A stretch of DNA of 64,000 nt from Trifolium pratense (lineage: Eukaryota; Streptophyta; Magnoliopsida; Fabales; Fabaceae). Under the pieces are notes generated by a model that was not told the DNA's origin, searched no databases, and saw nothing but the letters and a program-made list of their open reading frames with translations. The position numbers were made by a program, and so were the translations under genes. Location: positions 33,666,001-33,730,000 of the forward strand of contig NC_060060.1 of the NCBI RefSeq assembly GCF_020283565.1, read 5' to 3'. Of the stretch, positions 23,559 to 34,844 are shown in pieces; within the stretch, counting starts at the first letter, position 1; every line of letters begins with the position of its first letter.

Positions 23559-24087
23559 ACCATAACTGTTATTCCTATTTAATTTTTTTTTTTAGTTTTC
23601 CTAATTAATAAATTCTTTTTTTTTTTTTGAACAATCCTAATTAATAACTTCTAAAATCAATTTTGCCATCTCCAAAAATAAAACCAAATATACACTAAGA
23701 GAGTGAGAGTTAAAAAGAGAGTGTTAATTTCAATTTATCAATGGAAAACACAACAACTAGCAAGCAACCATTACTTCTACTTCTAATGTCTTGGCTTTGC
23801 ATTAAAAATCAACTGGCATAACTCTATCTTATTATCTACAAGGAATCATTCCAAAATTAGCAAACAAACAATTTATGGAGAAGGAAAAAAAAAATCAAAA
23901 GTAAAATAATTTTGATTTCATACTATCAGGTTAAAAACTTGTGACTTGTACCAACCAAGTTGGCCAATACCACTTTTTGTATATGGTTTTGGTTTTTTTC
24001 CTTTAATTGGTTTTAGCCCACCAATTCAAAATTTTGGAAAATAATCACAAAAGTTCACCTAATATATCAGGATGTTGAAGTCTCCTC

Positions 24088-24395
24088 CGAGACAATAATG
24101 GTAACTGTTTAAGCAATTTTGCTCGTAAAATTGAATCATACGATGCACTTCATGCTGAAATGTGGGGCATGTATATCGGAATGGACTTAGCTCTTAGACA
24201 ATGAATTAATCATCTTCAAGTAGAAAGTGATTCAAAAGTGTTGGTCAACATATGGCAACAGAAAAATGCAATGTTAACGGAGATATCCCTACTTTGATCA
24301 AGCGTATTCATGATCTCAAGAACATAAATTGACATGTCCAATTTAACCATATCTGAAGGAAACAGATTAGCTGACTGGTTAGTTAATTTCAGTCT
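24088..24395 (+). pseudogene. Plant LINE RNase H domain fragment
   Basis: Translating from 24088 gives RDNNGNCLSNFARKIES, then ALHAEMWGMYIGMDLAL, QVESDSKVLVNIWQ and REGNRLADWL. These are the D...G, AE, ESDS and N..AD.L motifs of the RVT_3 type RNase H found in plant LINEs. TGA at 24202-24204 and further breaks after SLL and near IN show it is dead. It may come from the same insertion as the fragment at 23343-23558, but the strands differ. Confidence 0.7.
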
Positions 24396-26082
24396 AACAT
24401 TGAACTTTTATGATTTGCAGGTTCTAGAGACTCGTCCTAAAAAGCTTAAAAGTTTTTTTTTTATGATATTTCCAAAGCTTGCATTCCTCAAAGTGTCTAT
24501 ATTTAGTTTCTTAGTTTTTTTTTTTATTCTGGGCTTCCTCTTTATGTACCCAAAAAAAATTATTGTGTTCCATTAAACATAAAAATAAAAAAAGAATAAA
24601 AAATCAAATATAATATATTTTTCATCTTGCATGTTAATGTTTTAATTATTTTTCAATACAAAAACAAATTATAAATAAAAAATAACTCAAAGGAAAAAAC
24701 ATATAAAAAATGAATTACAAAAAAGAAAACAGAAAGTAAATCACGCACTCTTTCATTTTTCAAGAAAAAATTTGTTTGTTACATTTTTAAAAAAATTACT
24801 ATTTCATCATGTTTACTGGACTTATCCCCATTGAAGGATGAACAATAATGCTTGCATGCAAAGCATGGTTGTAATGAAAAGGAAACATTAATTGAGAAAT
24901 GGGAAAAGTTAATATGAAAATTGTAATGAAAAGGAAACATTAATTGAGAAATGGGAAAATTAGTGGATGGCAAGTAAATTAATTATAAAAAGCCATCATA
25001 TCTACATTCTCACTAAGATAAGTTTTCTCTTATAAAAAGCCATTATATCTACATTCTCATCTCACCAACAATTTTTCTCATATAAAAGAAAACTTGTTTT
25101 ACCAATTGAGATTGAAGAGATTTCAGTGAGAACTCTTATCCTCAAATGTCTCTAAAGCTGATTCAAGAGTGGTATTTACTCCTTTTTTCTATTCTAATTT
25201 TTTTAAATCCTTAATCGGTTGTTTTCTTATTTTTCAACAAGTTCACATTTTAGATACTTATTCATTTATTTTTATTTTTTTTATAATTTCAAACCCTTGT
25301 CATTACTTTGATTTATTGTTAATGATTTTTGCTGTGTGGATTTTTAAATATAGAAGGAACTGAAGTTGCACCTAGGAAGAAGGGAAGAGCTGCAACTCCT
25401 TAAGCATTTGTTCTCTAACTTGGTATATCATTTCTTGGATCCTTCTTTATAGTTTGCATATGTATAGTTGACTAGATTATGGGTGGGTTTTTTTTTTTAC
25501 TTAAAAAAAAGTTGCCGTAACCATATTTATTATTTAGAGATTAATTGAACTCCTTTACTTAAGTTTTTTTTTATTTAAAAAAAATAAACTATAGTATAAG
25601 CTTTCATTTTAAAGTTTAAAATGATTTTTTTTAACAAAATAATTTTTTTAAAAGACCTTAACTTTATATCTAAATATATTAACACAGTTGAACGATGAAC
25701 ATGCATACCAAAATTGAAAAAACCAGTTGGGGAAAAATGTAAAATAAATAAACCAAAGACCTTTGAATTATTTGAAATGTATGTTTTCCACATGCATTAC
25801 AATAGCAAGCTATAAGACCAACTGTCATATTGTTATAACAATGAAAACCACCAATTTTTATCTACGATGATGCAAATAAATGCCAATGCACATATATAGC
25901 TAGAGATTCAAGGGTAAATTCTAAGTTATAGTTTTTTTTTTCTTTCACCACAAGTTTAATCTAGTTCGGAAGTTAATTCTGGTATCAAGTGGTTTCAGCC
26001 CCCTCCCAATCGCAGTTGCGGGGATCGAACCGTGGTCCTCCTACCAAGTTCAGCGTTAGCGTCAATCATCACTGAACGGTAT
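24396..26082. other. Intergenic with two tandem duplications and a SINE-like end
   Basis: A 52-bp unit (GTAATGAAAAGGAAACATTA...) is repeated at 24871 and 24923. A 60-bp unit around TATAAAAAGCCATYATATCT is repeated at 24986 and 25034. At 25979-26078 a tRNA-like SINE remnant lies on the minus strand, with B box GGTTCGATCC (26031 down to 26022). No gene is supportable. Confidence 0.5.
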
Positions 26083-27311
26083 TGAAATTCTGGTACACAG
26101 TAGACAAGTGTTGTCCACGATGTGCCGACACTTGTCGCAACACTTGTCTTAGCAGTAAGAACAATAAAACAGAGCATTAAAAACATATACTGAAAAGCAT
26201 AAACGACACACATAATTGTTAACCCAGTTCAGCCTAACAGCCTAATCTGGGGGATACCAATCCAGGAGGAAATTCACTATCAGCAGTATTAATTCGGAGC
26301 TAAACTCCCCCGTTTACAACTCCTCACTTAATCCCTACCCAATGCAACTTCTACCTAGGAACTCCTAGATATGAGACCCCGTCTCACTCCCCTCAACCTT
26401 ACAACCAGTAAGGATTTCAATAACAACATAATGGAGACACTCTCCTTGACAAAGATGAAGACACACTTCAATAACATCACCACCTAGCCAACGACTAAGT
26501 TCACAATTTGGAGTTGCTTAAAAGCTTCCTCCAAATACAATACTCAACTCATTACCTACAGGTTTCTGAGTGAGGACATAGTGACCATCTCACAACCCGA
26601 GTGGTTCACTTTACACCAACTCTCCTAGAGAGTGGCTTAAAGACACGAAACCCTTAAAAGACTACATCTTTGATATTCTATTTTAGCTTCAAGTTTCGGT
26701 CCATAATAAGGGTTAGCAGCACCCTTTATATAGCACAGCCTCGTGGGCTTTTCACAATGCTTCAGCTCCAAGAAATCTTCTAGATGCAAAATATATATTT
26801 TTACCAAATCTTTCTTTGCATCAAATATTCCTCCCATAAATATATTTGTTGTAAATATATTTTAAAATTAAATCTTCTAATCTTCTTGAAGCACAAAGAT
26901 TTATTTGAAATAAATCTTTTATATTTTCTGCAGCAATCTTCACAAGATATATTTTTGAAAATAATAGTTCTATTTTTGAAACACAAAAATATATTTTCCA
27001 AAAATATAATTCCTTTGGAAAATAGAACTAGGGTTCAGCTGCCTTCTGAAACACATTGATCACGTGCGCCTTGTTGTATAAGAAACCACGAAATAATTCT
27101 TCAAACAGATCTTCCAAAGATTGAGTAGAAAATAATAACATCTAGCTGGCGCGCGCAGAACAGAGTCAGGTGTTGTTCCAAAGTGTAACAACATTTGTCA
27201 CAACACTTGGGGTCAGCACATTTGTCTCAACACTTGGGGTCAGCACATTTGTCTCAACACTTGGCTAAAATATGTTTTCGCAAAATGTAGCCAATATACA
27301 AAAACCCAACA
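26083..27311 (-). repeat. 3' LTR (left)
   Basis: Identical in length to the right LTR and, by eye, identical in sequence but for one base. Near its inner end a 27-bp unit (GGGGTCAGCACATTTGTCTC...) is present twice in tandem at 27209-27262. ORFs of 66-91 codons inside are identical in both LTRs and have no family match. Confidence 0.95.
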
Positions 27312-27323
27312 ATCTCCCCCTTT
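27312..27323 (-). promoter_or_regulatory. Polypurine tract
   Basis: On the minus strand AAAGGGGGAGAT directly precedes the 3' LTR start (TGTTGGG after one T). Primes plus-strand synthesis in LTR retroelements. Confidence 0.8.
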
Positions 27324-27469
27324 GGCAAATTTTGGCTAAAACAATATTAGACCAGTATATGGAGAGATACAATATTACCTTTCCTTCGATTCAACATGAT
27401 CACACAACTAGGAAAGAAAGTAACACATAGTAAGACTACTTCCAAGAGAGGTAAGTAGCATCAGAGGCA

Positions 27470-28760
27470 TGCAATAGCAGGAATAAGCACATATAGCCTC
27501 ACAGAGCAGATAGAGAGAAATAAACTCTCATAGTGGATTCAAAGATAGGAGAAATAAACTCCTATAATCAGAGTACATCCATTCAACAAAAGATCACCAG
27601 GGAAAAATAAATTCCCACAAACATAGAACTAGGAAAAATAAATTCCCAGCCACCAGAGAATAAAGCCAAGATGTCTCAGCATCTGGCATCACACTTGTCA
27701 CTTATTCATACTACCACTCCCCCTGAATTTATGCATGACATAGCACAAGCATACAATGTAATCAACCATAGGAACTACAACATCCTTGTAATAGCAGAAG
27801 CATTCAATCAGAGTGATTAACGCTTAATAGTTGTTGTAGACACACATGTGTGCATTCATATATAAGCATGTACAAGTTACCCATATTTCTATGAATGTAA
27901 CTAACTAAGTCACCCATATTGCTATGAATGTGACCTAAATCACCCATATTTCTATGACTGTGATCCTAAGCATAAAAGTCATCCATATTTCTATGATTAT
28001 TACTAAGCACGATGAATCATCCATATTTCTATGACTATGATTATGATCATGCCCTATGCTACAAATTTAAATGCTTTTTGGAATTCTTGCAACACATCAC
28101 ACAGAGCTGAAGGTAACATTTACTCCACTCAGACATAGGCCTAGAAGATTAACACATCGCAAAAAAAACCGCAACAACATACACACCAGATGTCAGCACA
28201 TCTGTCCACACATCACGCAGATACCAGATGTCAGCACATCTGTCCACACAGATAGATCTTACATATCACAGATCACTACTCCCCCTTTTTAGCCACAAAT
28301 TCTGACAAATAAAGTCAGTGTGCATTAAACAAAAGAATAGAGGCAAAGAGGTACCATAGTAGTATCAGAAGTGCAAGTTACATAACAGAGAGAACTAAAC
28401 TCTCACAAAAGAACCACATAGGGAGAAAAATAAATTCTCACACATCAGATCAGGATGTCTAGACATCAGGCATGACATCACACATCAAGAACATAGCACT
28501 CCCACAACCATCAAGCACACTATCAGAGCATAAGCTATCAGAACACATTATCATGCTAGTCACACACTACTACTCCTCTTGAATAGCATTACTCCCCCTC
28601 AACACATGCATATATAGATAACTCACACTCCCCCTCAATACGAGCATAGAAGCATAAGAACATCAATACGAGCATAGGAACACTAGCACAAAAACAGTCA
28701 CCAGATGTGGGAACATCTGTCCACACACTTGTCACACACACACACTACTCCCCCTTTTTA
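27470..28760. repeat. Internal non-coding region built of short repeats
   Basis: Contains at least five copies of CATCCATATTTCTATGA-like units spaced 40-60 bp (27877-28050), several GAAATAAACTCYCA units (27505-27650, 28395-28440), and repeats of CCAGATGTCAGCACATCTG (28188, 28225). Stop codons occur in all frames. It is 3' internal sequence of the LTR element. Confidence 0.6.
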
Positions 28761-30091
28761 GTCATAATTTTGACAAACATCATACATATCAGAACATAGA
28801 GTAGCAGACAAACGCTTCAGAGTGCACACAATACAGACCATAATGCACACAGAGGTGCTAGAAATCCATGGCCTAGCCCACGAAAGATACGGAGAACAAA
28901 AGTAGTGGGAAGAGAACATGCGCACTTTCACCCACAATACCATGACCAAACTCCAACAGTATAGCATGAAGATCATAAGTAACAAGGCATAAGCCTATAC
29001 TATCTTCATCACATCAACCACATAGTGCACAGAGCTACTACAACCAAACATAACACTATGGGATATAAATCAGAAATGGAGGAACCATATCATATCCACC
29101 ACATCAAACTCCATAGTCAACACTCATAAAACAGATTTTTTCCCCTTGTTTCCACAACATGACAAGAGCATGAGAGAACATTGTTCAAAAATCCAGCTTC
29201 TCGTAGCATTATCTCCTTTAAAACACAAATTTCTATTTCTGGACATTTTCTTCAAAATGAATGAAACATTCTCTAAGAGGACAGAAGAGATGTCAACTCT
29301 CTTCCTGTCAAGTGACAATGATGCCCAGAACATCATCCTCAATATTTGGCTCATAGTCAACCACATTCTAGCATTTTGGTGACAGATGTTGTACACAATG
29401 TTGGAACACTTGAGATAACACGATGTTGAGACAGATGTTACAACATCTCGTACCAGAACAGACAAGTTATTCAATCACAGATGAGTATTATTCAGTGTCA
29501 ATCTCAAGAGACATATACCAAAAGCATCTTCAATAATAGATATATTGTCATCACATAAGAACATCAAACTAGAGGTTTCAGAAACAGGTCTGAAACAATC
29601 ACTTACCATAGTAGTAATCACCTTTGATCATCACATATCTGAGCATTATCGCATTTGATCATAACACATTTGAACACATATAATACTTCTCAGCAGAATG
29701 CACATCCAAACAATCGTACCATGCTAGTTCTCTTTTAGTCACACTTTGAGCAACAACTTTGGTCAAGTGGAAGATCATCAAGATTAGTTTCTTCTACCAC
29801 ATTCAAAACCTTAATACTCCAAACCACCATTAGTTGATCTTCAACCTTATTAGATTGAGGACTCTCAGAACCATATCAGCATAAGTTTGGGGGATTGCAG
29901 AACAGGTTTCAACAACACTAACTGGTTGGTCCAGGATGTTTCAACATCCGATATGACATTAGACTTATGTTAGGTTCCTTTGGGGGACTCAACCACAACT
30001 TTAGTGAGGGATGACAAAGTGTCAGAACCAACAACCTTGGAAGATGACACATGCACGATTTCAACAATAGTGTCATCAACAACAGCAACAT
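28761..30091 (-). other. Internal LTR-element sequence without recognisable coding
   Basis: Short frames only (for example 29124-29474, which begins MNNLSVLVRDVVTSVSTSCY). Repeats of the AGATGT...ACATCT motif occur at 29385-29450 and 29930-29950. No retroviral enzyme motif was found on either strand. Confidence 0.5.
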
Positions 30092-30286
30092 TCATACCAG
30101 ATTGAAAGTTTCAGAGGTACATCTGACAGATGTTCCAACACTACCCACAACATTTGAACTGACAGAACCTTTAACATGAGTAACAACATTTGATTCGATA
30201 TTAATAAAATTTACCCAAGTAAATCTGGAGGAATCATCAACAACTAAAAAGACATACTTCTTTCGACCAAGGTTGTCAACTTGCAT
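30092..30286 (-). pseudogene. Copia integrase-core remnant
   Basis: Starts MQVDNLGRKKYVFLVVDD then SSRFTWVNFI, which fits the Copia integrase core (D.. GP M.V.S.GG.KY..V.VDD.SRFTWV). It then changes to the TNVVxxVGTS-type motif and ends. Only about 30 residues of integrase remain. Confidence 0.65.
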
Positions 30287-30320
30287 AGGTTCATCAAATC
30301 AGCAATCATCTATTTTCTTG

Positions 30321-30723
30321 TCATGAAGCCAGAATTTTCTTGCCAGATGTTGCAACATTATGTGAGACATTTGTCCCTTCAACTAGTCTATAGTGCAATG
30401 TCAGAGGAGATTCCCTCTTACAGATAACATCAGAGCTGATCAAAATACTAGGATGCTGATCAAGAATAGTACTACAAAGCACATTGGAAATGTTGTTGGC
30501 ATCTTCACTTAGCATGCTTAGTAGTTTGAAAAATATAAGAGTCAAAATCCCATTTGGTCTTGGTACCAACAGTGTAGATAAAGTTACTCAAGCCTATAGC
30601 ACTGTCAGAAAACTCTACCTCAGCTTCAGGTTCTTCACTCCTGCCCAAAAACTTATTAATCACATCAGGTGAAAATTCAACACATCTACCCATGTCAAAA
30701 ACCTTCATGAATTCTTTGCTCAA
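30321..30723 (-). pseudogene. Second, broken copy of the retroelement ORF domain
   Basis: Two frames together repeat, in shortened form, the domain at 30782-31459: RCVEFSPDVINKFLGRSEE, FIYTVGTKTKWDFDSYIFQ, then ILDQHPSILISSDVICKRES. A frameshift and an internal deletion separate them. The divergence from its neighbour suggests an old duplication or mixing of two relatives. Confidence 0.65.
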
Positions 30724-30781
30724 AGGATCATCACAGTCTTCAGTTTCCTGAGAGCTATACTAGACTCAATCAAGTCAGTTA

Positions 30782-32026
30782 TCATTTGCTGCCTAGTGAG
30801 AGCACCAGCTTTTGCTGGACAGATGTACCAACACCTGCTGCAACATTTGTCCCTGCAAGCAGCCTTTGCTCAATATTCAGCTTTCCTTTTCTTTTACAAG
30901 GGACATCAGTGTCCACAAGAATATTTGGATGTTGGTCAAGAACAATACCACACAGTAAAGTAGGAAATGCTATGGGTAGTTGTAGAGCAAAAGATTTAGC
31001 ATGTTCCAAAGTGGCATAAAAGACATAAGCACCATAATCAAACCTGGCCTTAGTTCCAACAACATAAATGAACCTAGCCAATTCTTTGGCTACATTACTA
31101 GAATGAGTGGTAGGAACCCGATTAACAACAACAATCTTATTCAGAACTGCATATAAAGGAGATAATTGAGATGCAGAAGGTTTCATTTGACAAGGCCATT
31201 GCTTCAGCCTATTCCCAGTGATTGTTCTACAAATTTCATTATCTGTGACTTCCAGCTCAGCTACTTCCTCATTACTTCTTCCCAAAAATTTGTTGATTAT
31301 AGAGGGTGAGAAGTGAACACACCTTCCTCTCACAAAAACCTGCCTATACTCAGGGTTTTTAGGGTCATCACAATTGTCAGCAACATTCACTACAAATTCC
31401 CTTACCAGCTTATCAAAACAGTCACCTAGATCAGACACTTTTCTCATCAAACCTTTCACACTTCTTCAAGACGTGCCACCAGATGTAGCTACATTTGTCT
31501 CCCTTTCAAAGTCTGAATCACTAGAATGAGGTTCTGTTCTCTTTAAGCTCTTCTTCTTGACCTAAGAAGTTGGAATCACCTTGCTCCTGGTTCTAGGGGG
31601 ACCAGTCACAATTTTCTTCCCAGCCATTTTAGCAGACTTCTCTGCCTCAGAGTGATGGACAGGTGTACTAACAGTTGTCACACCTTTACCTGTCCTACTT
31701 CTAGTCCTTTTACCAACACCAGTATCAGACACTTCTGTCACAAGTTTGTCACCTGTAACGTTTTCATGCATGAAGACAACATCAGAATCACTCACTCCCT
31801 TACCTTTAGATAGGGACTTACTGCTTTCATCTGATTCAGAGTAATCCACAAGATTATTACTAGATTTTGCTACCACAGGAATTCCTTCTTTTTCAGTAGC
31901 ATCATTATGAGCAGTGTCACTTGTGACAATTTCAAGTACCCCAAATGTACCTACACTTGGTACAACATTTGTCTCCAGTTCCATAGATGTGTCAACATCT
32001 GACACAACATCCGTCTCAAGTGCCAC
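30782..32026 (-). pseudogene. Retroelement ORF with 'putative plant transposon protein' domain
   Basis: Frames 32026-31562 (154 codons) and 31459-30782 (225 codons) are in the same phase, split by TAG at 31564-31562 and a TGA just before 31459. The N-terminal part is Ser/Thr/Asp-rich and low complexity (VVSDVDTSMELETNVVPSVG, KRTRSRTGKG). The C-terminal part holds the domain I know from legume retroelement proteins: RCVHFSPSIINKFLGRSNE, YAVLNKIVVVNRVPTTHSS, FIYVVGTKARFDYGAYVF and GIVLDQHPNILVDTDVPCK. Its role is unknown; similar proteins are sometimes labelled envelope-like. The two stops make it non-functional here. Confidence 0.65.
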
Positions 32027-33436
32027 AGATGTGTCAATATTTGATACAACATCAGTCTCAAGGACAGTTCCCTTGAGAGAATCAGCAATACAATCACTTG
32101 TGGCATTAGTGGAAGCACCAAAGTCACAATTAACAACAGCAGGGGGTCACAAGAGAATCAACCATCAGTAGTTGATCAACTTTCAATACCAAAGAGCAAT
32201 AATCCTTTGCTCCCAAAAATAATAACTTCTCCTTGCTAGAAACAACTGAAATGCCTATCCTATGTGATTTGGATGACACTCCAAAGTGCAGATAACAATT
32301 CAACCATTGGACATAGGTTGAAGCAGCTCCAATGTTCATAATCCCATGAAGCTCTTTTCACTACAACAGAACAAGAGTTCTATGCTCTCATAGACTTGAT
32401 AATATCAAGTTAGAGTAAACAACCTCCATCCTGACATGTCTTCAAGATCTCACAGCTTCAGAATAAGGATTCCTCATTAATAACTTCTCATAGCACTCTA
32501 GAGAATTATACATTCCCCCCTTCAATAGCTGCACATCTAGTGGTTGGTATACACAAGTTACTCTCCTCCAAACAGAATCTGTTTCATGGCCATAAACAAG
32601 ATTCCATAAATCTGGCTCCTTTGATCAGAAGGATTCTCCAGATGTCAGAGAAAATGTCCTTGACATTTAAGCTTGACCTCCACATAAAGAATTTGAATGA
32701 GATACCTTTATCAAGCTTACACAGGAAAAGCAAAACACACATCTGCACTACCACTTAGTTGGATCAGAAATAAACTCACCCAAGAAGTCAACCATAAGTT
32801 TCTAGTGTCAAAATAAATCCAACAAGATTCTGCATACTGCTGGTCAGATGTAGCAACATCTGGGACGACATCAGTCCCCTTCTCAAGGAACACACCAAGA
32901 GATCCTTTATCAAAGCCACTGGAGGTTGGCTTTTAGGGTTAGAAGCAAAAATAAATTGCTCACAACTTCGTTCAGATCTCTCTTCAACAAACTCATATAT
33001 GAGTGCCTTTATGAGTGGACTTGAGATCACCCTCAAGTATCGTTGGCATCTCCAACAAGTTAGTTGAACCTCACCAGAGGAGAACAGAGTGTAGCACACT
33101 CAAAACCACCAGGAGTTTTCCCATCATATATGTATGCAGCGGAATTCAAACCAGAAAACTCCTCAACAAACTTCAGGCACACCATAATGACCTTTGCACA
33201 AACTCCACACTTCAGGTGCAACAGGTTAACATAGGTTTGAAAATAAATCAAACCATACAGAAGCTCAAACATCAAAGCTATACACTGTGCCATGAATAGT
33301 CCATCCTCCACTTCTAGGGACCATTCAAACAAATATGAACTTCTTCAAGTCCAAACAACTTTTCAGTATTCCTTACTTGTTCATAACCAGAAAGTATCTT
33401 CCCTAGGATCTCACCCAGATACAGAACAGGATGCCT
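32027..33436 (-). other. 5' internal leader of the LTR element
   Basis: Between the primer-binding site and the first ORF there are only short frames (for example 32788-33332 in pieces) with no recognisable gag motif. One AGATGT...ACATCT motif is present at 32844-32861. Confidence 0.45.
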
Positions 33437-33448
33437 GCTCTGATACCA
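33437..33448 (-). promoter_or_regulatory. Primer-binding site
   Basis: Minus strand TGGTATCAGAGC, matching the 3' end of initiator Met-tRNA in complement, two bases from the 5' LTR end. This fixes the element's orientation. Confidence 0.9.
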
Positions 33449-33450
33449 AT

Positions 33451-34679
33451 TGAAATTCTGGTACACAGTAGACAAGTGTTGTCCACGATGTGCCGACACT
33501 TGTCGCAACACTTGTCTTAGCAGTAAGAACAATAAAACAGAGCATTAAAAACATATACTGAAAAGCATAAACGACACACATAATTGTTAACCCAGTTCAG
33601 CCTAACAGCCTAATCTGGGGGATACCAATCCAGGAGGAAATTCACTATCAGCAGTATTAATTCGGAGCTAAACTCCCCCGTTTACAACTCCTCACTTAAT
33701 CCCTACCCAATGCAACTTCTACCTAGGAACTCCTAGATATGAGACCCCGTCTCACTCCCCTCAACCTTACAACCAGTAAGGATTTCAATAACAACATAAT
33801 GGAGACACTCTCCTTGACAAAGATGAAGACACACTTCAATAACATCACCACCTAGCCAACGACTAAGTTCACAATTTGGAGTTGCTTAAAAGCTTCCTCC
33901 AAATACAATACTCAACTCATTACCTACAGGTTTCTGAGTGAGGACATAGTGACCATCTCACAACCCGAGTGGTTCACTTTACACCAACTCTCCTAGAGAG
34001 TGGCTTAAAGACACGAAACCCTTAAAAGACTACATCTTTGATATTCTATTTTAGCTTCAAGTTTCGGTCCATAATAAGGGTTAGCAGCACCCTTTATATA
34101 GCACAGCCTCGTGGGCTTTTCACAATGCTTCAGCTCCAAGAAATCTTCTAGATGCAAAATATATATTTTTACCAAATCTTTCTTTGCATCAAATATTCCT
34201 CCCATAAATATATTTGTTGTAAATATATTTTAAAATTAAATCTTCTAATCTTCTTGAAGCACAAAGATTTATTTGAAATAAATCTTTTATATTTTCTGCA
34301 GCAATCTTCACAAGATATATTTTTGAAAATAATAGTTCTATTTTTGAAACACAAAAATATATTTTCCAAAAATATAATTCCTTTGGAAAATAGAACTAGG
34401 GTTCAGCTGCCTTCTGAAACACATTGATCACGTGCGCCTTGTTGTATAAGAAACCACGAAATAATTCTTCAAACAGATCTTCAAAAGATTGAGTAGAAAA
34501 TAATAACATCTAGCTGGCGCGCGCAGAACAGAGTCAGGTGTTGTTCCAAAGTGTAACAACATTTGTCACAACACTTGGGGTCAGCACATTTGTCTCAACA
34601 CTTGGGGTCAGCACATTTGTCTCAACACTTGGCTAAAATATGTTTTCGCAAAATGTAGCCAATATACAAAAACCCAACA
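33451..34679 (-). repeat. 5' LTR (right)
   Basis: Carries the element's own promoter by position; transcription would run leftward, away from the SWEET gene whose ATG is 165 bp to the right. The GGTAT duplication follows at 34680-34684. Confidence 0.95.
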
Positions 34680-34844
34680 GGTATAACTATTTTTTATATA
34701 TATTTATAAATTTATAAATATAGCTACATTTTTTTATATATTTAAAAATTCTAATTTTTACTAATATATTTATTAATTATCTTTTTCTCAGCTTCTCAGT
34801 GTGATTGGATTCATATTCTGAAGCTAACTAGCCACAGGTTAATC

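Larger units (their letters stand above)
26083..34679 (-). mobile_element. Complete non-autonomous LTR retrotransposon (Copia/SIRE-like), 8.6 kb
   Basis: Two LTRs of 1,229 bp (26083-27311, 33451-34679) bound 6.1 kb of internal sequence. A perfect 5-bp target duplication GGTAT lies at 26078-26082 and 34680-34684. The minus strand is the coding orientation: the primer-binding site TGGTATCAGAGC (complementary to initiator Met-tRNA, as in many Copia elements) lies two bases inside the right LTR, and the polypurine tract AAAGGGGGAGAT lies next to the left one. LTRs start TGTTGGG and end TTTCA on the minus strand. Inside, no protease, reverse transcriptase or RNase H is found; there are only broken ORFs and a short integrase piece. 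I found one base difference between the LTRs (CTTCCAAAG at 27111 against CTTCAAAAG at 34479). The element is therefore young and must have been mobilised by enzymes from a relative. Confidence 0.93.

Noticed and set aside
25146..25400. Possible two-exon mini gene (ATG at 25146; later APRKKGRAATP-stop)
   Set aside because: The available GT donor and AG acceptors give an immediate stop, and no family is recognised.
26784..27059. 91-codon frame present identically at 34152-34427
   Set aside because: Lies in the two LTRs; the identity reflects LTR duplication and the composition is low complexity Ile/Lys/Phe/Leu.
27877..28050. Regularly spaced CATCCATATTTCTATGA repeats resembling a CRISPR array
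   Set aside because: The genome is a plant; the units are imperfect, unequally spaced and lie inside an LTR retrotransposon.
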